A DNA stretch of 64,000 nucleotides from Pararhizobium sp. A13 (GCF_040126305.1 NZ_CP149510.1:1933001-1997000); one strand, 5' to 3'; shown: positions 1-8,578, counted from the first letter of the stretch. The notes: generated from the sequence alone by a model not told the origin. Made by a program: numbers and translations.

Positions 1-67
1 CCGAGGCCGCGCCCGTAAGAAGGTCGCGCAGATGAGCTTCGACGGTGTTGGCTTCGGTGAAGGTCAT
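1..67 (-). CDS. hsdR: HsdR, type I restriction endonuclease subunit (N-terminal 22 codons only)
   Basis: The reverse strand opens an ATG at position 67 that reads MTFTEANTVEAHLRDLLTG before running off the left edge. That N-terminus is typical of the HsdR helicase-nuclease subunit, which cleaves unmodified DNA after ATP-driven translocation. The start overlaps the hsdS stop as ATGA, so translation is probably coupled to hsdS. Gene order hsdM-hsdM-hsdS-hsdR supports the call. Only the beginning is visible, so intactness of the nuclease and helicase motifs cannot be judged. Confidence 0.75.
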   Translation of the reverse strand, partial: MTFTEANTVEAHLRDLLTGAAS

Positions 68-1260
68 TCACTCACCTCTATTTCTGCAAACACACCTTCA
101 CGAATCTTCGCATGGGCATACCGTGCCTTTTCCAGTCGAGCAGCCGCATCTGCAACAGCATCGGCCAGAAGCGAAATCCTCCCGCAGATTTCTTTCTGTT
201 CTTCCAGCGATGGGACTGGCACAGGAACAGGATTAAGGTGCTTGTGATTAAGTTGCGGAACTGACGTCGTATCGGCGAACCGCCAAAGGCCAATCCCCTT
301 GAAAAACCACATCAGATATTCGGCAGACACACATTCTGGATGGGGCTCAAGCGCCATCAAATTCGGGTCCAGAGCCGCAGGACGTGCAAGAATGCCGATC
401 TTATTCAGAAAGATCGATGCACCGCGCTTAGGGAAAACGACGGTTCCGGGCTTAAAGACCCGTATGCCAGGGTTTCTACTGGCCGAGAACCGGACTTCTG
501 CGTTCTCGAGCTTTCGATGGTCGGCATTTCGATTGAAGTCGGCAACTTTGAAGAAGAGCGTGTTCCCGTCATCACCAGCTACGGGCTCGCCATTCCCGCT
601 GCGTGCGTTGTAAATCCGCTCTCCTTTCTCTGCCGAAAAGCGCCCCTTGTATCCTTGAGACATAGAGAAGCCACGTATCTCGATCGTTTCCAATATGAGA
701 GCGTCGAGCAGGATACTGGCCTGTTCACACAACCCATAAAGGCGATCGATGCTATTTGCCGAAGCATTGAGTGCGTCAACCAGCCGCGCCTGCTCCTGGA
801 TCGGCGGCAGCAGGAACTCGAAGCTGGCAAGGCTGGTCCAGTTGGTGCGCGGCGACAGCGACCCGGCCGAGGTCCCGACGGCATGATCGAAGAAGGCATC
901 GGTCTGGCACAGGAATGGCAGCAACTCGGGCATCAGCCGGTCGTTCGCCGGTTCCAGCACATAGATGTCGCCAGAACAGACACCTTCGAAATCCGCCACT
1001 GCCACCTTGCGCTGATAGGCCCGGCGCTTGCCGAACAGAACCTGTCCCGGTTTGAACAGCGTGGCGAAGGTCGTGCCATCGGCCACGTCGCCCCAGCGCC
1101 GGATGCGCAGATCGCCGGGTTCGATATGCTCCAGCCCAACGACATGTTCAATCCCGGCCGCCTCTGGATCGGCCACGCGCGCTTTCGACAGGCGCACCAC
1201 GTCGCCAAAGGCCACGCACGTCCACCCCGCTTTGGAAATCGGCCGCTCAAGCATCAGCAT
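64..1260 (-). CDS. hsdS: HsdS, type I restriction-modification specificity subunit
   Basis: This 398-residue protein has the two-repeat layout of HsdS: two target-recognition domains, about residues 1-170 and 200-360, each followed by a helical conserved stretch. Segments such as LPPIQEQARLVDALNA (first half) and VPSLEEQKEICGRI (second half) are the usual start of the spacer helices after each target-recognition domain. HsdS chooses the bipartite DNA target and docks HsdM and HsdR. The start overlaps the upstream hsdM by 14 bp and the stop overlaps hsdR by 4 bp, so it lies inside one operon. The target sequence cannot be predicted from the protein alone. Confidence 0.92.
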   Translation of the reverse strand: MLMLERPISKAGWTCVAFGDVVRLSKARVADPEAAGIEHVVGLEHIEPGDLRIRRWGDVADGTTFATLFKPGQVLFGKRRAYQRKVAVADFEGVCSGDIYVLEPANDRLMPELLPFLCQTDAFFDHAVGTSAGSLSPRTNWTSLASFEFLLPPIQEQARLVDALNASANSIDRLYGLCEQASILLDALILETIEIRGFSMSQGYKGRFSAEKGERIYNARSGNGEPVAGDDGNTLFFKVADFNRNADHRKLENAEVRFSASRNPGIRVFKPGTVVFPKRGASIFLNKIGILARPAALDPNLMALEPHPECVSAEYLMWFFKGIGLWRFADTTSVPQLNHKHLNPVPVPVPSLEEQKEICGRISLLADAVADAAARLEKARYAHAKIREGVFAEIEVSE

Positions 1261-2755
1261 CCTCCGCAGGCGTCAAGCCGTCGAGCATGTCCACCAGCGT
1301 GTCCATGTTCCAGAAATCGCGCCCTTCCTCGTCGAACGCGGCCCAGGTCGCCGCCAGCGTCGCGCCCCCGCTTACCACCGCCGCCTTGGGCCGTTTAACA
1401 TAGCGGGCAATCGACAGGTTACCGTCGGCCGCGAGCACATCAGCCACTTCCACCACCGTGGCGAGGCCGGGATTGTCGGCGAAGGCGTGATAGGCCGACA
1501 GGATGCGCGCCTGATGTTCGGAGCGCAGGAAGCTTTGCGCCCGTTCGCGCGCAATCTCGGCCACCGCGTCGATAAACAGGATGTGCCCCTTGCGCGCCGC
1601 GGGCTTCTGCGACCGGCAAATCACCACGCAAGCCTCCATAGGCGAGTTGTAGAACAGCCCCGGCCCCAGCCCCAGCACGCATTCAACCCGGTCGGATTCG
1701 ACCAGCCTGCGCCGCATCTCGGCCTCTTCATTGCGGAACAGCACGCCATGCGGGAACAGGATCGCGCAGCGCCCGGTCTTCGGGTCCATCGACGACAGGA
1801 TGTGCTGGAAGAAGGCGTAATCCGCCCGCCCCTGCGGCGGAGTGCCAAGGAAGTTGCGTCCCCAGGCATCCTGCTCCCATGCGCCGCGGTTCCATTTCTT
1901 GATGGAATAGGGCGGGTTGGCGAGGACCACGTCGAAGGTGCGCAGCCGGTCGCCCTGCACGAAGACGGGAGACGCGAGGGTGTTGCTGCTGGCGATGTGA
2001 AAATCGTCCACGCCATGAATGACGAGGTTCATGCGGGCGATGGCCGCGGTGATGGTGATCAGCTCCTGCCCGAAAAGGCCCGTGGTGCGAATGTCGCCCC
2101 CGCGCCGCTTCACCTCGGCCACGCACGAGATCAGCATGCCGCCGGTGCCGCAGGTCGGGTCATAGATGCTCTCGCCCGGCTGAGGCTCCAGCATCTGCGC
2201 CATCAGATGCACGAGGGTGCGGTTGGTGTAGAACTCCTGCGCCGTGTGGCCGCTATCGTCGGCGAATTTCTTGATCAGGTACTCGTAGCCGTTGCCAAGC
2301 TCATCTTCAGGCACGGCTGTAAGAGTCAGGTCGTGCTTCGAGAAGTGCTCGATCAGGTTCTTCAAGGTGCTGTCGGGCATCTGGGCCTTGTCGGTCCAGT
2401 TGGCATTGCCGAAGATGCCCTGCAGGCGCTCCGGGTTGGCGGCCTCGATGGCCAGGAAGGCCGACAGCAGCGCCCGGCCGACATCGCGCGGAGCAGCGCG
2501 CACGTCATTCCAATGTGCGCCTTCGGGGATCACGAAACGATCGTTGGCGGTGTCGGTCGCATAGCCTGTGTCACCTGTCTCCGTGAGAGCGAGCTGGTAA
2601 TCCTCATCCCAGACGTCAGACAGGCGTTTGAAGAACATCAGTGGGAAAATGTACTGCTTGTAGTCGCTGGCATCGATGAGGCCCCGCAGCAGGATGGCAG
2701 CGCCCCAGAGGTAGCTTTCGAGTTCGCGCTGGGTGAGCCCGGTCATTGCAGCCAC
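1247..2755 (-). CDS. hsdM: HsdM, type I N6-adenine DNA methyltransferase (second copy in the operon)
   Basis: This 502-residue protein carries an N-terminal HsdM helical domain and an N6-adenine methyltransferase domain. The SAM-binding motif is in DPTCGTGGMLISC and the catalytic NPPY box in VLANPPYSIKKWN, so the enzyme looks active. It would methylate adenine in the HsdS target, protecting host DNA. It overlaps the preceding hsdM gene by 13 bp and hsdS by 14 bp. Two full-length HsdM genes in one operon are unusual, since type I enzymes normally use two copies of a single HsdM. This one is adjacent to hsdS and is the more obvious partner. Confidence 0.93.
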   Translation of the reverse strand: MAAMTGLTQRELESYLWGAAILLRGLIDASDYKQYIFPLMFFKRLSDVWDEDYQLALTETGDTGYATDTANDRFVIPEGAHWNDVRAAPRDVGRALLSAFLAIEAANPERLQGIFGNANWTDKAQMPDSTLKNLIEHFSKHDLTLTAVPEDELGNGYEYLIKKFADDSGHTAQEFYTNRTLVHLMAQMLEPQPGESIYDPTCGTGGMLISCVAEVKRRGGDIRTTGLFGQELITITAAIARMNLVIHGVDDFHIASSNTLASPVFVQGDRLRTFDVVLANPPYSIKKWNRGAWEQDAWGRNFLGTPPQGRADYAFFQHILSSMDPKTGRCAILFPHGVLFRNEEAEMRRRLVESDRVECVLGLGPGLFYNSPMEACVVICRSQKPAARKGHILFIDAVAEIARERAQSFLRSEHQARILSAYHAFADNPGLATVVEVADVLAADGNLSIARYVKRPKAAVVSGGATLAATWAAFDEEGRDFWNMDTLVDMLDGLTPAEDADA

Positions 2756-4254
2756 CCCCCATCGACCAGCACCTTGCGCAGATGATCCTCGGCAGTACGG
2801 GCATCGGCGAGAGCGGTCTTGAACATGTCGATTGCCTCGGCCAGTGGTGGAATGTCTTGCCCTATGGGCGGCAGGACGTAGCGTGAGATGTTCAACGTCC
2901 AGCCTGCCTTCTTGATCTCATCCAGCGTTGCGACCTTGACGCGGTCCTCGACATTCTCAAAGCCGCGATACCAGGCGACGATCTGGTCGTTGTGCTCCTG
3001 GTCGAGGAAGTTCTGCGCTCGGCCTTTGCGGAACAGGCTAGAGGCGTCGATGATTAGGACCTTGTTCTTGCGGGCTTCGGGCTTCTTGCGGCGCAGGATA
3101 ACGACGCATCCGGCCAACTGTGTGCCGTAGAACAGGTTTGGCGCGAGCCCGATAACAGCCTCGACCATATCCTTCTCGAGCAGAGCCTGCCGGATCGAAC
3201 CCTCTGCCGATTTCCGGAACAGGGCCCCCTGCGGGAGGACTACTGCCATGCGGCTGTTTCCCGAGGGTGCCATTGAAGCGATCATATGCTGGACGAAGGC
3301 ATAGTCGCCATAGCTTTCCGGCGGTATGCCATATGGCGTACGGCCCCAAGGATCGGCCTCCCAAAGATCACGGCCCCATTCCTTGAGCGAAAACGGTGGG
3401 TTCGCGATCACGCAGTCGAAGGTAGCGAGGCCGCCTGTGCTCGAGTCCGTGAATGCCGGATTGCGTAGAGTGTCCTCTCGGGCCACCTGAAAATCTTCGA
3501 TCCCGTGAAGGACGAGGTTCATTCGCGCGATAGCCGAGGTGGTGAGGTTCTTTTCTTGTCCGTAGACCTTTCCGTAGAACCTGCGTGCATCGCCTCCCTT
3601 TCGGATCACATGCTCAATAGCGCCAAGAAGCATGCCACCCGTTCCACAAGCGGGATCGTAAATGCTCTCGCCTTCTTTCGGATCGAGGATTTCCACCATC
3701 ATCCGCACGACGCTTCTCGGCGTATAGAACTCGCCTGCCTTGTTTCGGCGGGTGACGTCGGCGAACTTACCCACGAGGTATTCATAGGCATCACCAAGGA
3801 CGTCAGTGCTCGCCGCCTTGTTGCCGAGCTGGATCTCTGAAAACCCTTCAATCAGGTCCTTGAGAAGCTCATCACTGAATTTCTCTTTGTTGCCCCAGTC
3901 AGCGGAGCCAAAAACACGAAAGAGGGTGTCTGGATTGGCGCGCTCGATCTCTTGCATAGCCTTCTGCAACGCCGCGCCCACGTTTGACGCCAAGCTGCGC
4001 ACGTCGTTCCAATGACTGCCGTCCGGAAGAACGAAACGGTGGGCCTCCGGGAATTGAAAGGGATCGACGTCGCCGTAGATTTCTTTGGCTTCAGCCGTTT
4101 CCTCATCCCAGACGTCAGAAATTCGCTTAAAAAACAACAACGGAAGGATGTAGCCCTTCCAATCGGTTCGGTCGACGGCAGATCCGCGCAGCGTGTTTGC
4201 CGCGTCCCAAAGGGCAGATTTCAGTTCCTGTACACTCACGTTTTCAATGCTCAT
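2743..4254 (-). CDS. hsdM: HsdM, type I N6-adenine DNA methyltransferase (first copy in the operon)
   Basis: This is the first gene of the operon, 503 residues, paralogous to the downstream HsdM but clearly diverged. The SAM motif is in DPACGTGGMLLGA and the catalytic box is NPPF (VIANPPFSLKEWGRD), the other accepted form of the N6-adenine motif. An N-terminal HsdM helical bundle occupies about residues 1-150. The C-terminal helices (about 460-503) are those that in this family contact HsdS. The two HsdMs could form a heterodimer with HsdS, or one could be left from a fused older system. Codon use is somewhat more AT-rich than in the second copy, hinting at separate origins. Confidence 0.92.
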   Translation of the reverse strand: MSIENVSVQELKSALWDAANTLRGSAVDRTDWKGYILPLLFFKRISDVWDEETAEAKEIYGDVDPFQFPEAHRFVLPDGSHWNDVRSLASNVGAALQKAMQEIERANPDTLFRVFGSADWGNKEKFSDELLKDLIEGFSEIQLGNKAASTDVLGDAYEYLVGKFADVTRRNKAGEFYTPRSVVRMMVEILDPKEGESIYDPACGTGGMLLGAIEHVIRKGGDARRFYGKVYGQEKNLTTSAIARMNLVLHGIEDFQVAREDTLRNPAFTDSSTGGLATFDCVIANPPFSLKEWGRDLWEADPWGRTPYGIPPESYGDYAFVQHMIASMAPSGNSRMAVVLPQGALFRKSAEGSIRQALLEKDMVEAVIGLAPNLFYGTQLAGCVVILRRKKPEARKNKVLIIDASSLFRKGRAQNFLDQEHNDQIVAWYRGFENVEDRVKVATLDEIKKAGWTLNISRYVLPPIGQDIPPLAEAIDMFKTALADARTAEDHLRKVLVDGGWLQ

Positions 4255-4481
4255 TCGGTCATTATCAGCTCAGACTGCCCTTCTATTTTAATCGCAGCAG
4301 CATTGCCTAGAACATTCGTAGCTGCTGTCCAATCAGTCCAGAGCTGTGGTTGCCGAGGGAGTGGCTAGGATCTCGTGACACTTCATTTACCAGGTCATGA
4401 TTTCTGACTTGTGTAGCTTTGTTTGTAAATACAAAAGGTTGTGGCATTGTCGGAACGCTGAGTCATAAGAAGGTCACTAGG

Positions 4482-4784
4482 ATGCTGGATATCAAGTTTA
4501 TATGCCCAAACCCCAGTTGCGAGAGTTTTGAGATACAGGCAGAGATTGATGATGTTCAATACGATATGGCCGAGCAGGAGGATCACGATTCGGTGGTTAC
4601 AATGCAAAGCCGCGTCATCTGTGGCTGTGGAGACGAGCCGTATACGGTTGAAGTGATCGCACAGGGCGGCGAAAAGAAAGTAATCGTCCTCGAAGACGAA
4701 GGCATCCGCGTGAAATTCAGTGACAACAGTGGCGACTACACGGGTGAAATGATCGATTTATTCTACGCGCCGCCCGACGATTGA
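4482..4784 (+). CDS. Small hypothetical protein with paired cysteines (zinc-ribbon-like)
   Basis: This is a 100-residue acidic protein that I do not recognise. The N-terminus reads MLDIKFICPNPSC and a second cysteine pair follows in VICGCGDEP, giving a CxxxxC plus CxC arrangement that could hold a metal. The rest is predicted beta-rich and acidic. I chose the ATG at 4482; a longer reading from 4419 adds 21 residues without family support. It stands alone between the restriction operon and a run of phage-like genes. Assignment as a real gene rests on its length, its cysteine pattern and the absence of a better reading on either strand. Confidence 0.55.
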   Translation: MLDIKFICPNPSCESFEIQAEIDDVQYDMAEQEDHDSVVTMQSRVICGCGDEPYTVEVIAQGGEKKVIVLEDEGIRVKFSDNSGDYTGEMIDLFYAPPDD

Positions 4785-4824
4785 AGTCGGTATAAGCCTC
4801 AAAGCGGAAATAATTTCCGACACC

Positions 4825-4977
4825 TCACCCCTTGAACACCTGCTCGCGATGATATTGCAGGAATTGCGAGTGCGGACGCTCGTCAGCACGTGACGGCACG
4901 AGCAGGCGCCGCTCCTGATTGATCAGCCGCGTAATGGTGTCGGGAACGCCGCCACTCGGGAGCCGAGGTCCAGGAAA
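4825..4977 (-). pseudogene. Orphan C-terminal gene fragment, family unknown
   Basis: The reverse strand keeps an open frame of about 50 codons bounded upstream by a stop (TAG, 4978-4980). It includes GVPDTITRLINQERRL and ends in QFLQYHREQVFKG. It has no credible start and reads like the C-terminal end of a larger protein whose body has been lost. This fits a decayed island segment. The family was not recognised and chance coding remains possible. Confidence 0.25.
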
Positions 4978-4989
4978 CTATCGGAGCGT

Positions 4990-5406
4990 GTGGCAATGAC
5001 AGATGAGGGCACCGAGGAGCTTGCCATTATTGCGGCGCGCGCTGACGAAATAAAAACCGGTCTCGACGCAGCCTACACGACAGAGGAGCTGCAGCGACCA
5101 TTGAGCAGGCGTATGGTTCACGCGCTCATCGCGGCTACAACCGCCGCTACAGCCGCGAAGCTAAAGACGCTCGCTGGCCGCGTCGCGGAACTCGAAGCTG
5201 GCGGCGTCCGCTATGTCGGCTCTTTTCAGCGGGCCCTGGAATACCGAAAGGGCAGCGTTACGACCTTCGATGGGTCGATGTGGATAGCGCTTGTTAACGT
5301 GCCAGCGGGCGTTCAACCCGGCTCAAACGCCGCCTTCTGGCAGCTTTCTCAAAAGGCGAACCCCGCGCGCGCAAACAGACGGAAGGACGGCAGCAATGAC
5401 CCTTGA
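4990..5406 (+). CDS. Hypothetical phage-like protein with C-terminal carbohydrate-binding-like module
   Basis: 138 residues from a GTG at 4990; an ATG two codons later (4996) is an equally good start. Residues 1-75 are helical and charged. Residues 76-125 read RYVGSFQRALEYRKG, GSMWIALVNVPAGVQPG and NAAFWQLSQK, with spaced Trp and Tyr. This is the signature of the small chitin-binding-like repeats found in phage tail fibres and host-interaction proteins. It overlaps the next gene by 11 bp. It is probably a prophage or island remnant; the substrate and function are unknown. Confidence 0.55.
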   Translation: MAMTDEGTEELAIIAARADEIKTGLDAAYTTEELQRPLSRRMVHALIAATTAATAAKLKTLAGRVAELEAGGVRYVGSFQRALEYRKGSVTTFDGSMWIALVNVPAGVQPGSNAAFWQLSQKANPARANRRKDGSNDP

Positions 5407-5605
5407 AGAGGTTCTTCGTCGGACAAAGGCGTCCCTAGACGCCCAAGCTGACGCTGCGATGGAGAGGTCGCGCGAAAGCCTCCATTTCAGCCCGCTCACC
5501 GACGGTGAGATCGATGAGCTAATGGCGGAACAGTATGCGTACCTTGTTCAATGGAAGATAGACGCCCTTGCGGAGATCGAGCGAGAACTAAGGGCTTGGC
5601 AATGA
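5396..5605 (+). CDS. Small hypothetical phage-associated protein
   Basis: 69 residues starting at the ATG inside the end of the preceding gene (11 bp overlap), MTLEEVLRRTKASLDAQ onward. It is almost wholly helical and charged, ending in EIERELRAWQ. The overlap suggests the two genes are co-translated as one unit. A longer in-frame reading from 5291 is compositionally unlike a protein and is rejected. No family was recognised. The pairing with a tail-fibre-like protein suggests a phage-derived cassette. Confidence 0.45.
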   Translation: MTLEEVLRRTKASLDAQADAAMERSRESLHFSPLTDGEIDELMAEQYAYLVQWKIDALAEIERELRAWQ

Positions 5606-5697
5606 ACGTGCGCCCGAGGCGGAAGCCAATTATGCCCGCCCATGTAGCTCGGATTTTAGGAAACTCCTAAAAAGGCAGTTTAGATTCGTAGACTACT

Positions 5698-6489
5698 ATG
5701 AATTGCATGCAGAACAGCGATATCTCGTTACCCTACCGAAAAACATTGCAGCGGCGCGAATTGACACGATTCGCGCCTTTTCTCATCCTGGAATCGATTC
5801 CATGGCTATTCGCCGCGACGGTTTTCCGGACGAGAGCGCAAGGCTCCGGAGGAGCGCTGCTCGTCGGATTACCCCTCGTCCAGCTGTTCGTATTCATGGC
5901 ATTCCTGCTGGCGGCACGACGGATGATCAGCGCGGCGGACGGGGGTACCAGCCTCGGCCGATTGCAGTTCAAGAATCAGCTCGCCTTAGCGCGAACCATT
6001 CTGCGCCGACTGCTGGGCCTGTCCGTCATCGCTTCGGTGATTGCGGTTGGGTTTGGGGCTAGCCCTAAGACGATCGTCTTTTACTGGCTCGGGATGGATG
6101 GGATCGTCTTTTACTGGTACGGACACGCCATACCTTTCTTGAGTGCTTTTCTCGCCGCTGTTATGTTTTTGATGGTGGTGGAAAAGGGCATGGACCGGGA
6201 GCCAAAAGTGAAGTCCGCTCTCATGGAGATCGTCAGCCGATGGCGCTATCTGGTGCCAGCTGTATTCCTGTTTGGCCTGTTCTTCACAGGTGCAAATGCA
6301 TTACAGACGCATGTGGATGTAGCTCTAGAACCCGTCTACCAAGCGGTCTCGCCCGCCTTTGGCAGATACTTCTATACTGGTTATCATCTTCTCTTTTCGT
6401 ATGTCCGGCTTTGGCTCACGGTTGCAGCGCTCACATATACGATCAGAGCCTCCTATCGTGCCTCCGCTTCCGTGGACACTGCGAGCTAA
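5698..6489 (+). CDS. Hypothetical multi-pass membrane protein
   Basis: 263 residues with roughly six to seven hydrophobic segments, including FLILESIPWLFAATVF, VGLPLVQLFVFMAFLLAA, LGLSVIASVIAVGFGA, FLSAFLAAVMFLMVV and YLVPAVFLFGLFFTGANA. It is therefore an inner-membrane protein. No transporter signature or enzymatic motif was recognised. No strong ribosome-binding site precedes 5698; the second Met at 5707 is an alternative start. It is flanked by small unknown genes in the accessory region, so its role cannot be inferred from context. Confidence 0.55.
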   Translation: MNCMQNSDISLPYRKTLQRRELTRFAPFLILESIPWLFAATVFRTRAQGSGGALLVGLPLVQLFVFMAFLLAARRMISAADGGTSLGRLQFKNQLALARTILRRLLGLSVIASVIAVGFGASPKTIVFYWLGMDGIVFYWYGHAIPFLSAFLAAVMFLMVVEKGMDREPKVKSALMEIVSRWRYLVPAVFLFGLFFTGANALQTHVDVALEPVYQAVSPAFGRYFYTGYHLLFSYVRLWLTVAALTYTIRASYRASASVDTAS

Positions 6490-6684
6490 GGGCTTCGTCA
6501 CGCTAATCGCAACCGGGGGGGCGGGTCGAACGTTGAAAAGGGAAGCCCTCGGGGACCGGCGCGGGAGTCACGCGGAGAATTTTTTCTAGGCAGAAAAAAG
6601 TCCGATCAGCTACTCAGGGTGACGGACCAAGATTTGCTGTAGTCTCTGGTTTTAGGCCGAAATCACGATTATTTTTCTACCGTC

Positions 6685-6996
6685 ATGAGAAATCCAACGA
6701 GACCACGAGGACGGCCGAGGCATGAATCATCAGCAACGACGCGGCGCTTCGTTGAAGCGATGGCGGGTGCGGGCGTACCGCAGAGAGAGATAGCCGCCGT
6801 GCTCACCGTCGCAGTGCCGACATTGCGGAGGCACTATCACGACGAATTGCGGCGCGGCAGTGCCCTGGTGCAAGCCACGCTCGTCGGCAATCTGCTGCGC
6901 ATCGCCGGCGGCCGCGACGCCACCGCATTGAAGGCGATCATATTTTCTTTGCAATGCCGGTTCGGTTGGTCGCGGTATCTGCCGCCGCCGCGCTGA
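6685..6996 (+). CDS. Small helix-turn-helix protein, phage or island type
   Basis: 103 residues. The basic N-terminus RNPTRPRGRPRHESSA resembles an AT-hook-like tail. It is followed by VEAMAGAGVPQREIAAVL and AVPTLRRHYHDELRRG, which has the spacing of a helix-turn-helix of the terminase-small-subunit or resolvase kind. It is probably a DNA-binding protein of mobile-element origin. No ribosome-binding site stands out. The gene lies alone, with about 195 bp of uncharacterised sequence upstream. Confidence 0.5.
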   Translation: MRNPTRPRGRPRHESSATTRRFVEAMAGAGVPQREIAAVLTVAVPTLRRHYHDELRRGSALVQATLVGNLLRIAGGRDATALKAIIFSLQCRFGWSRYLPPPR

Positions 6997-7045
6997 GCAC
7001 CACCAGGCATACTCAACAGCAGCCTTCAGCCGACGCGGATCGCGT

Positions 7046-7522
7046 CTAATTGCTGGCGGCCTTGATTCTTTCAATGAGCCATTGCGTTTGCGTTTGTCCA
7101 TCGAGTGACACTGTATACTCGGATGCATGAGAATCGTCGGTATAGCTGCCTACATACTCGCAGCTGGCGATACCGCGGACCGGCGTTCCATAGGCATTAG
7201 GGGCGTCGTAGCTTATGAGAAGGGTGAATACCATAGGCCTTAACCGTCCGCTGTCGAACGCCTGCATCTTGCTTGTGAAATAGCTTGTGGGGAGGTCGAT
7301 TCTTCCCACGTGCTTGGAGAAGGCCTCCCGATCCATCTTTGTTTCGGAACTGACGATCTCAATCCGCTCGTATCCGGAAGGGGATCGCAAACGTTGCTGC
7401 AAGACTGCTTCGCAAACCTTTACGATCTTCGGATCGAAGAAGCTGCAGCTGCACAGCGCCGGCAGCAAAAGCACCAGGGCGCCTGCGTGAACCACGTTCT
7501 TCAGTCTGACAATGGTCGCCAT
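7046..7522 (-). CDS. Putative lipoprotein of unknown function
   Basis: 158 residues from the ATG at 7522, preceded by a G-rich ribosome-binding site; the longer reading from 7558 would bury the signal peptide. A hydrophobic stretch (about residues 11-23) ends in the lipobox-like LCSC (23-26), so the mature protein probably starts at Cys26 and is lipid-anchored. The mature part includes KVCEAVLQQRLRSPSGYER, a pattern I associate with small exported proteins of unknown role. The gene stands alone on the minus strand. Confidence 0.55.
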   Translation of the reverse strand: MATIVRLKNVVHAGALVLLLPALCSCSFFDPKIVKVCEAVLQQRLRSPSGYERIEIVSSETKMDREAFSKHVGRIDLPTSYFTSKMQAFDSGRLRPMVFTLLISYDAPNAYGTPVRGIASCEYVGSYTDDSHASEYTVSLDGQTQTQWLIERIKAASN

Positions 7523-7678
7523 GGCTGCCCCCCAAACGCAACACAACCGAGACGGCATAGCGTCTCACAGCGCACGTGACAGTCAAGGATTAAGGGCATC
7601 GCCAAAACGAGGTAGGAAACGGGGTTCTGCGAGCCTCAAACACAAAAGGCTGGACAAACCCGACCTCTCGTCGTCACC

Positions 7679-7945
7679 TCAGGGCAGAGATATTCGACTG
7701 GTATCCAATCCACCGGCCGGCTCGTCCTTTGGGTGAACGATCTCGTTCGATGAGGTGCTGATAAACGGCTCGGATGCCTTCGGGGCTGTCAGGCGCGTGA
7801 TGATCACAGCCTGACCCATACACAGCGTTCCCAGCCCGAAGGCGACGGCACCAAGAATTTCATGGATGGCGCCCTGAGCTGACAGGGTAGCAAGCACCCC
7901 GCCGAGCATCTGCAAAATCCCGAGTATGCCTATAATAATTGCCAT
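7679..7945 (-). CDS. Small hypothetical membrane protein
   Basis: 88 residues from the ATG at 7945, which has a GGGGAG ribosome-binding site upstream; an ATG at 7963 overlaps that site and is less likely. Two hydrophobic helices (MAIIIGILGILQMLGGVLA and ILGAVAFGLGTLCMGQAVII) are followed by a polar tail. The family was not recognised; the layout fits small two-helix inner-membrane proteins. It diverges from the broken thermonuclease gene to its right. Confidence 0.45.
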   Translation of the reverse strand: MAIIIGILGILQMLGGVLATLSAQGAIHEILGAVAFGLGTLCMGQAVIITRLTAPKASEPFISTSSNEIVHPKDEPAGGLDTSRISLP

Positions 7946-8117
7946 AATTTTCCCACTCCCCATAGCTGCAGGGTGGCAGAATGCACGCGGGCGTCAAGAT
8001 TGCCCGAAAGGTGCACTGCAAAGCGAAACTCACTCCGTTTGGGGTACGGGTACTGCAGCTTCTACTAATGCACGTCATCGGATACAATCGCGGCGCAAAC
8101 TTTCTGGGGGGAAGGGC

Positions 8118-8578
8118 ATGCGTATACACTCCGATCGCCGACGCTTATCGCCATTGTTGTTCATCCCACCCATGGCGGCGGTGATCCTTGGAGGCGCGTA
8201 TGGCTGGGCAACCATGCCGCCCACGGACACGATAAGCGCTTCCTTCTCGCTGTGCGGAGAATCCGCCCGCGTCACTTGCGTCGTCGATGGCGATACGTTT
8301 TGGCCGATGCTGTGAAGTATCGAATATCGGATATCGACACACCCGAGATAAGCGAGCCGAGATGCCAGGAAGAGTTGACGCTCGGAGAGGCGGCGAAATT
8401 CCGGCTCCTATCCCTGCTCAATGAAGGTCCCTTTGGCTTGAAAGCCGGCCTTAGAGACGAGGACAAGTACGGGCGCAAGCTCAGGGCGGTTTATCGCGGC
8501 GGCCAGTCGCTGGGGGATGTTCTTGTCGAAGAGGGGCTTGCCCGCACGTGGACAGGGCAGCGCATGCCTTGGTGCTGA
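8118..8578 (+). pseudogene. Thermonuclease (SNase-like) family protein, frameshifted
   Basis: The first frame starts at the ATG at 8118, after a GGGGGGAAGGG ribosome-binding site. It gives a signal-anchor-like N-terminus and ESARVTCVVDGDTFW, the N-terminal strand of SNase-like nucleases, but stops at 8315. The second frame continues at VKYRISDIDTPEISEPRC (the DTPE catalytic region), DEDKYGRKLRAV and DVLVEEGLARTW, up to 8578. Joining the two restores a full small exported nuclease if one base is added near 8301-8304 (TTTTGGCCGATG). It is therefore either a recent single-base deletion or a sequencing error. Confidence 0.75.

Noticed and set aside
1028..2785. Long plus-strand open frame antisense to hsdM and hsdS
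   Set aside because: It lies wholly over the HsdM/HsdS coding frames on the other strand, has no family resemblance, and arises from high-GC bias.
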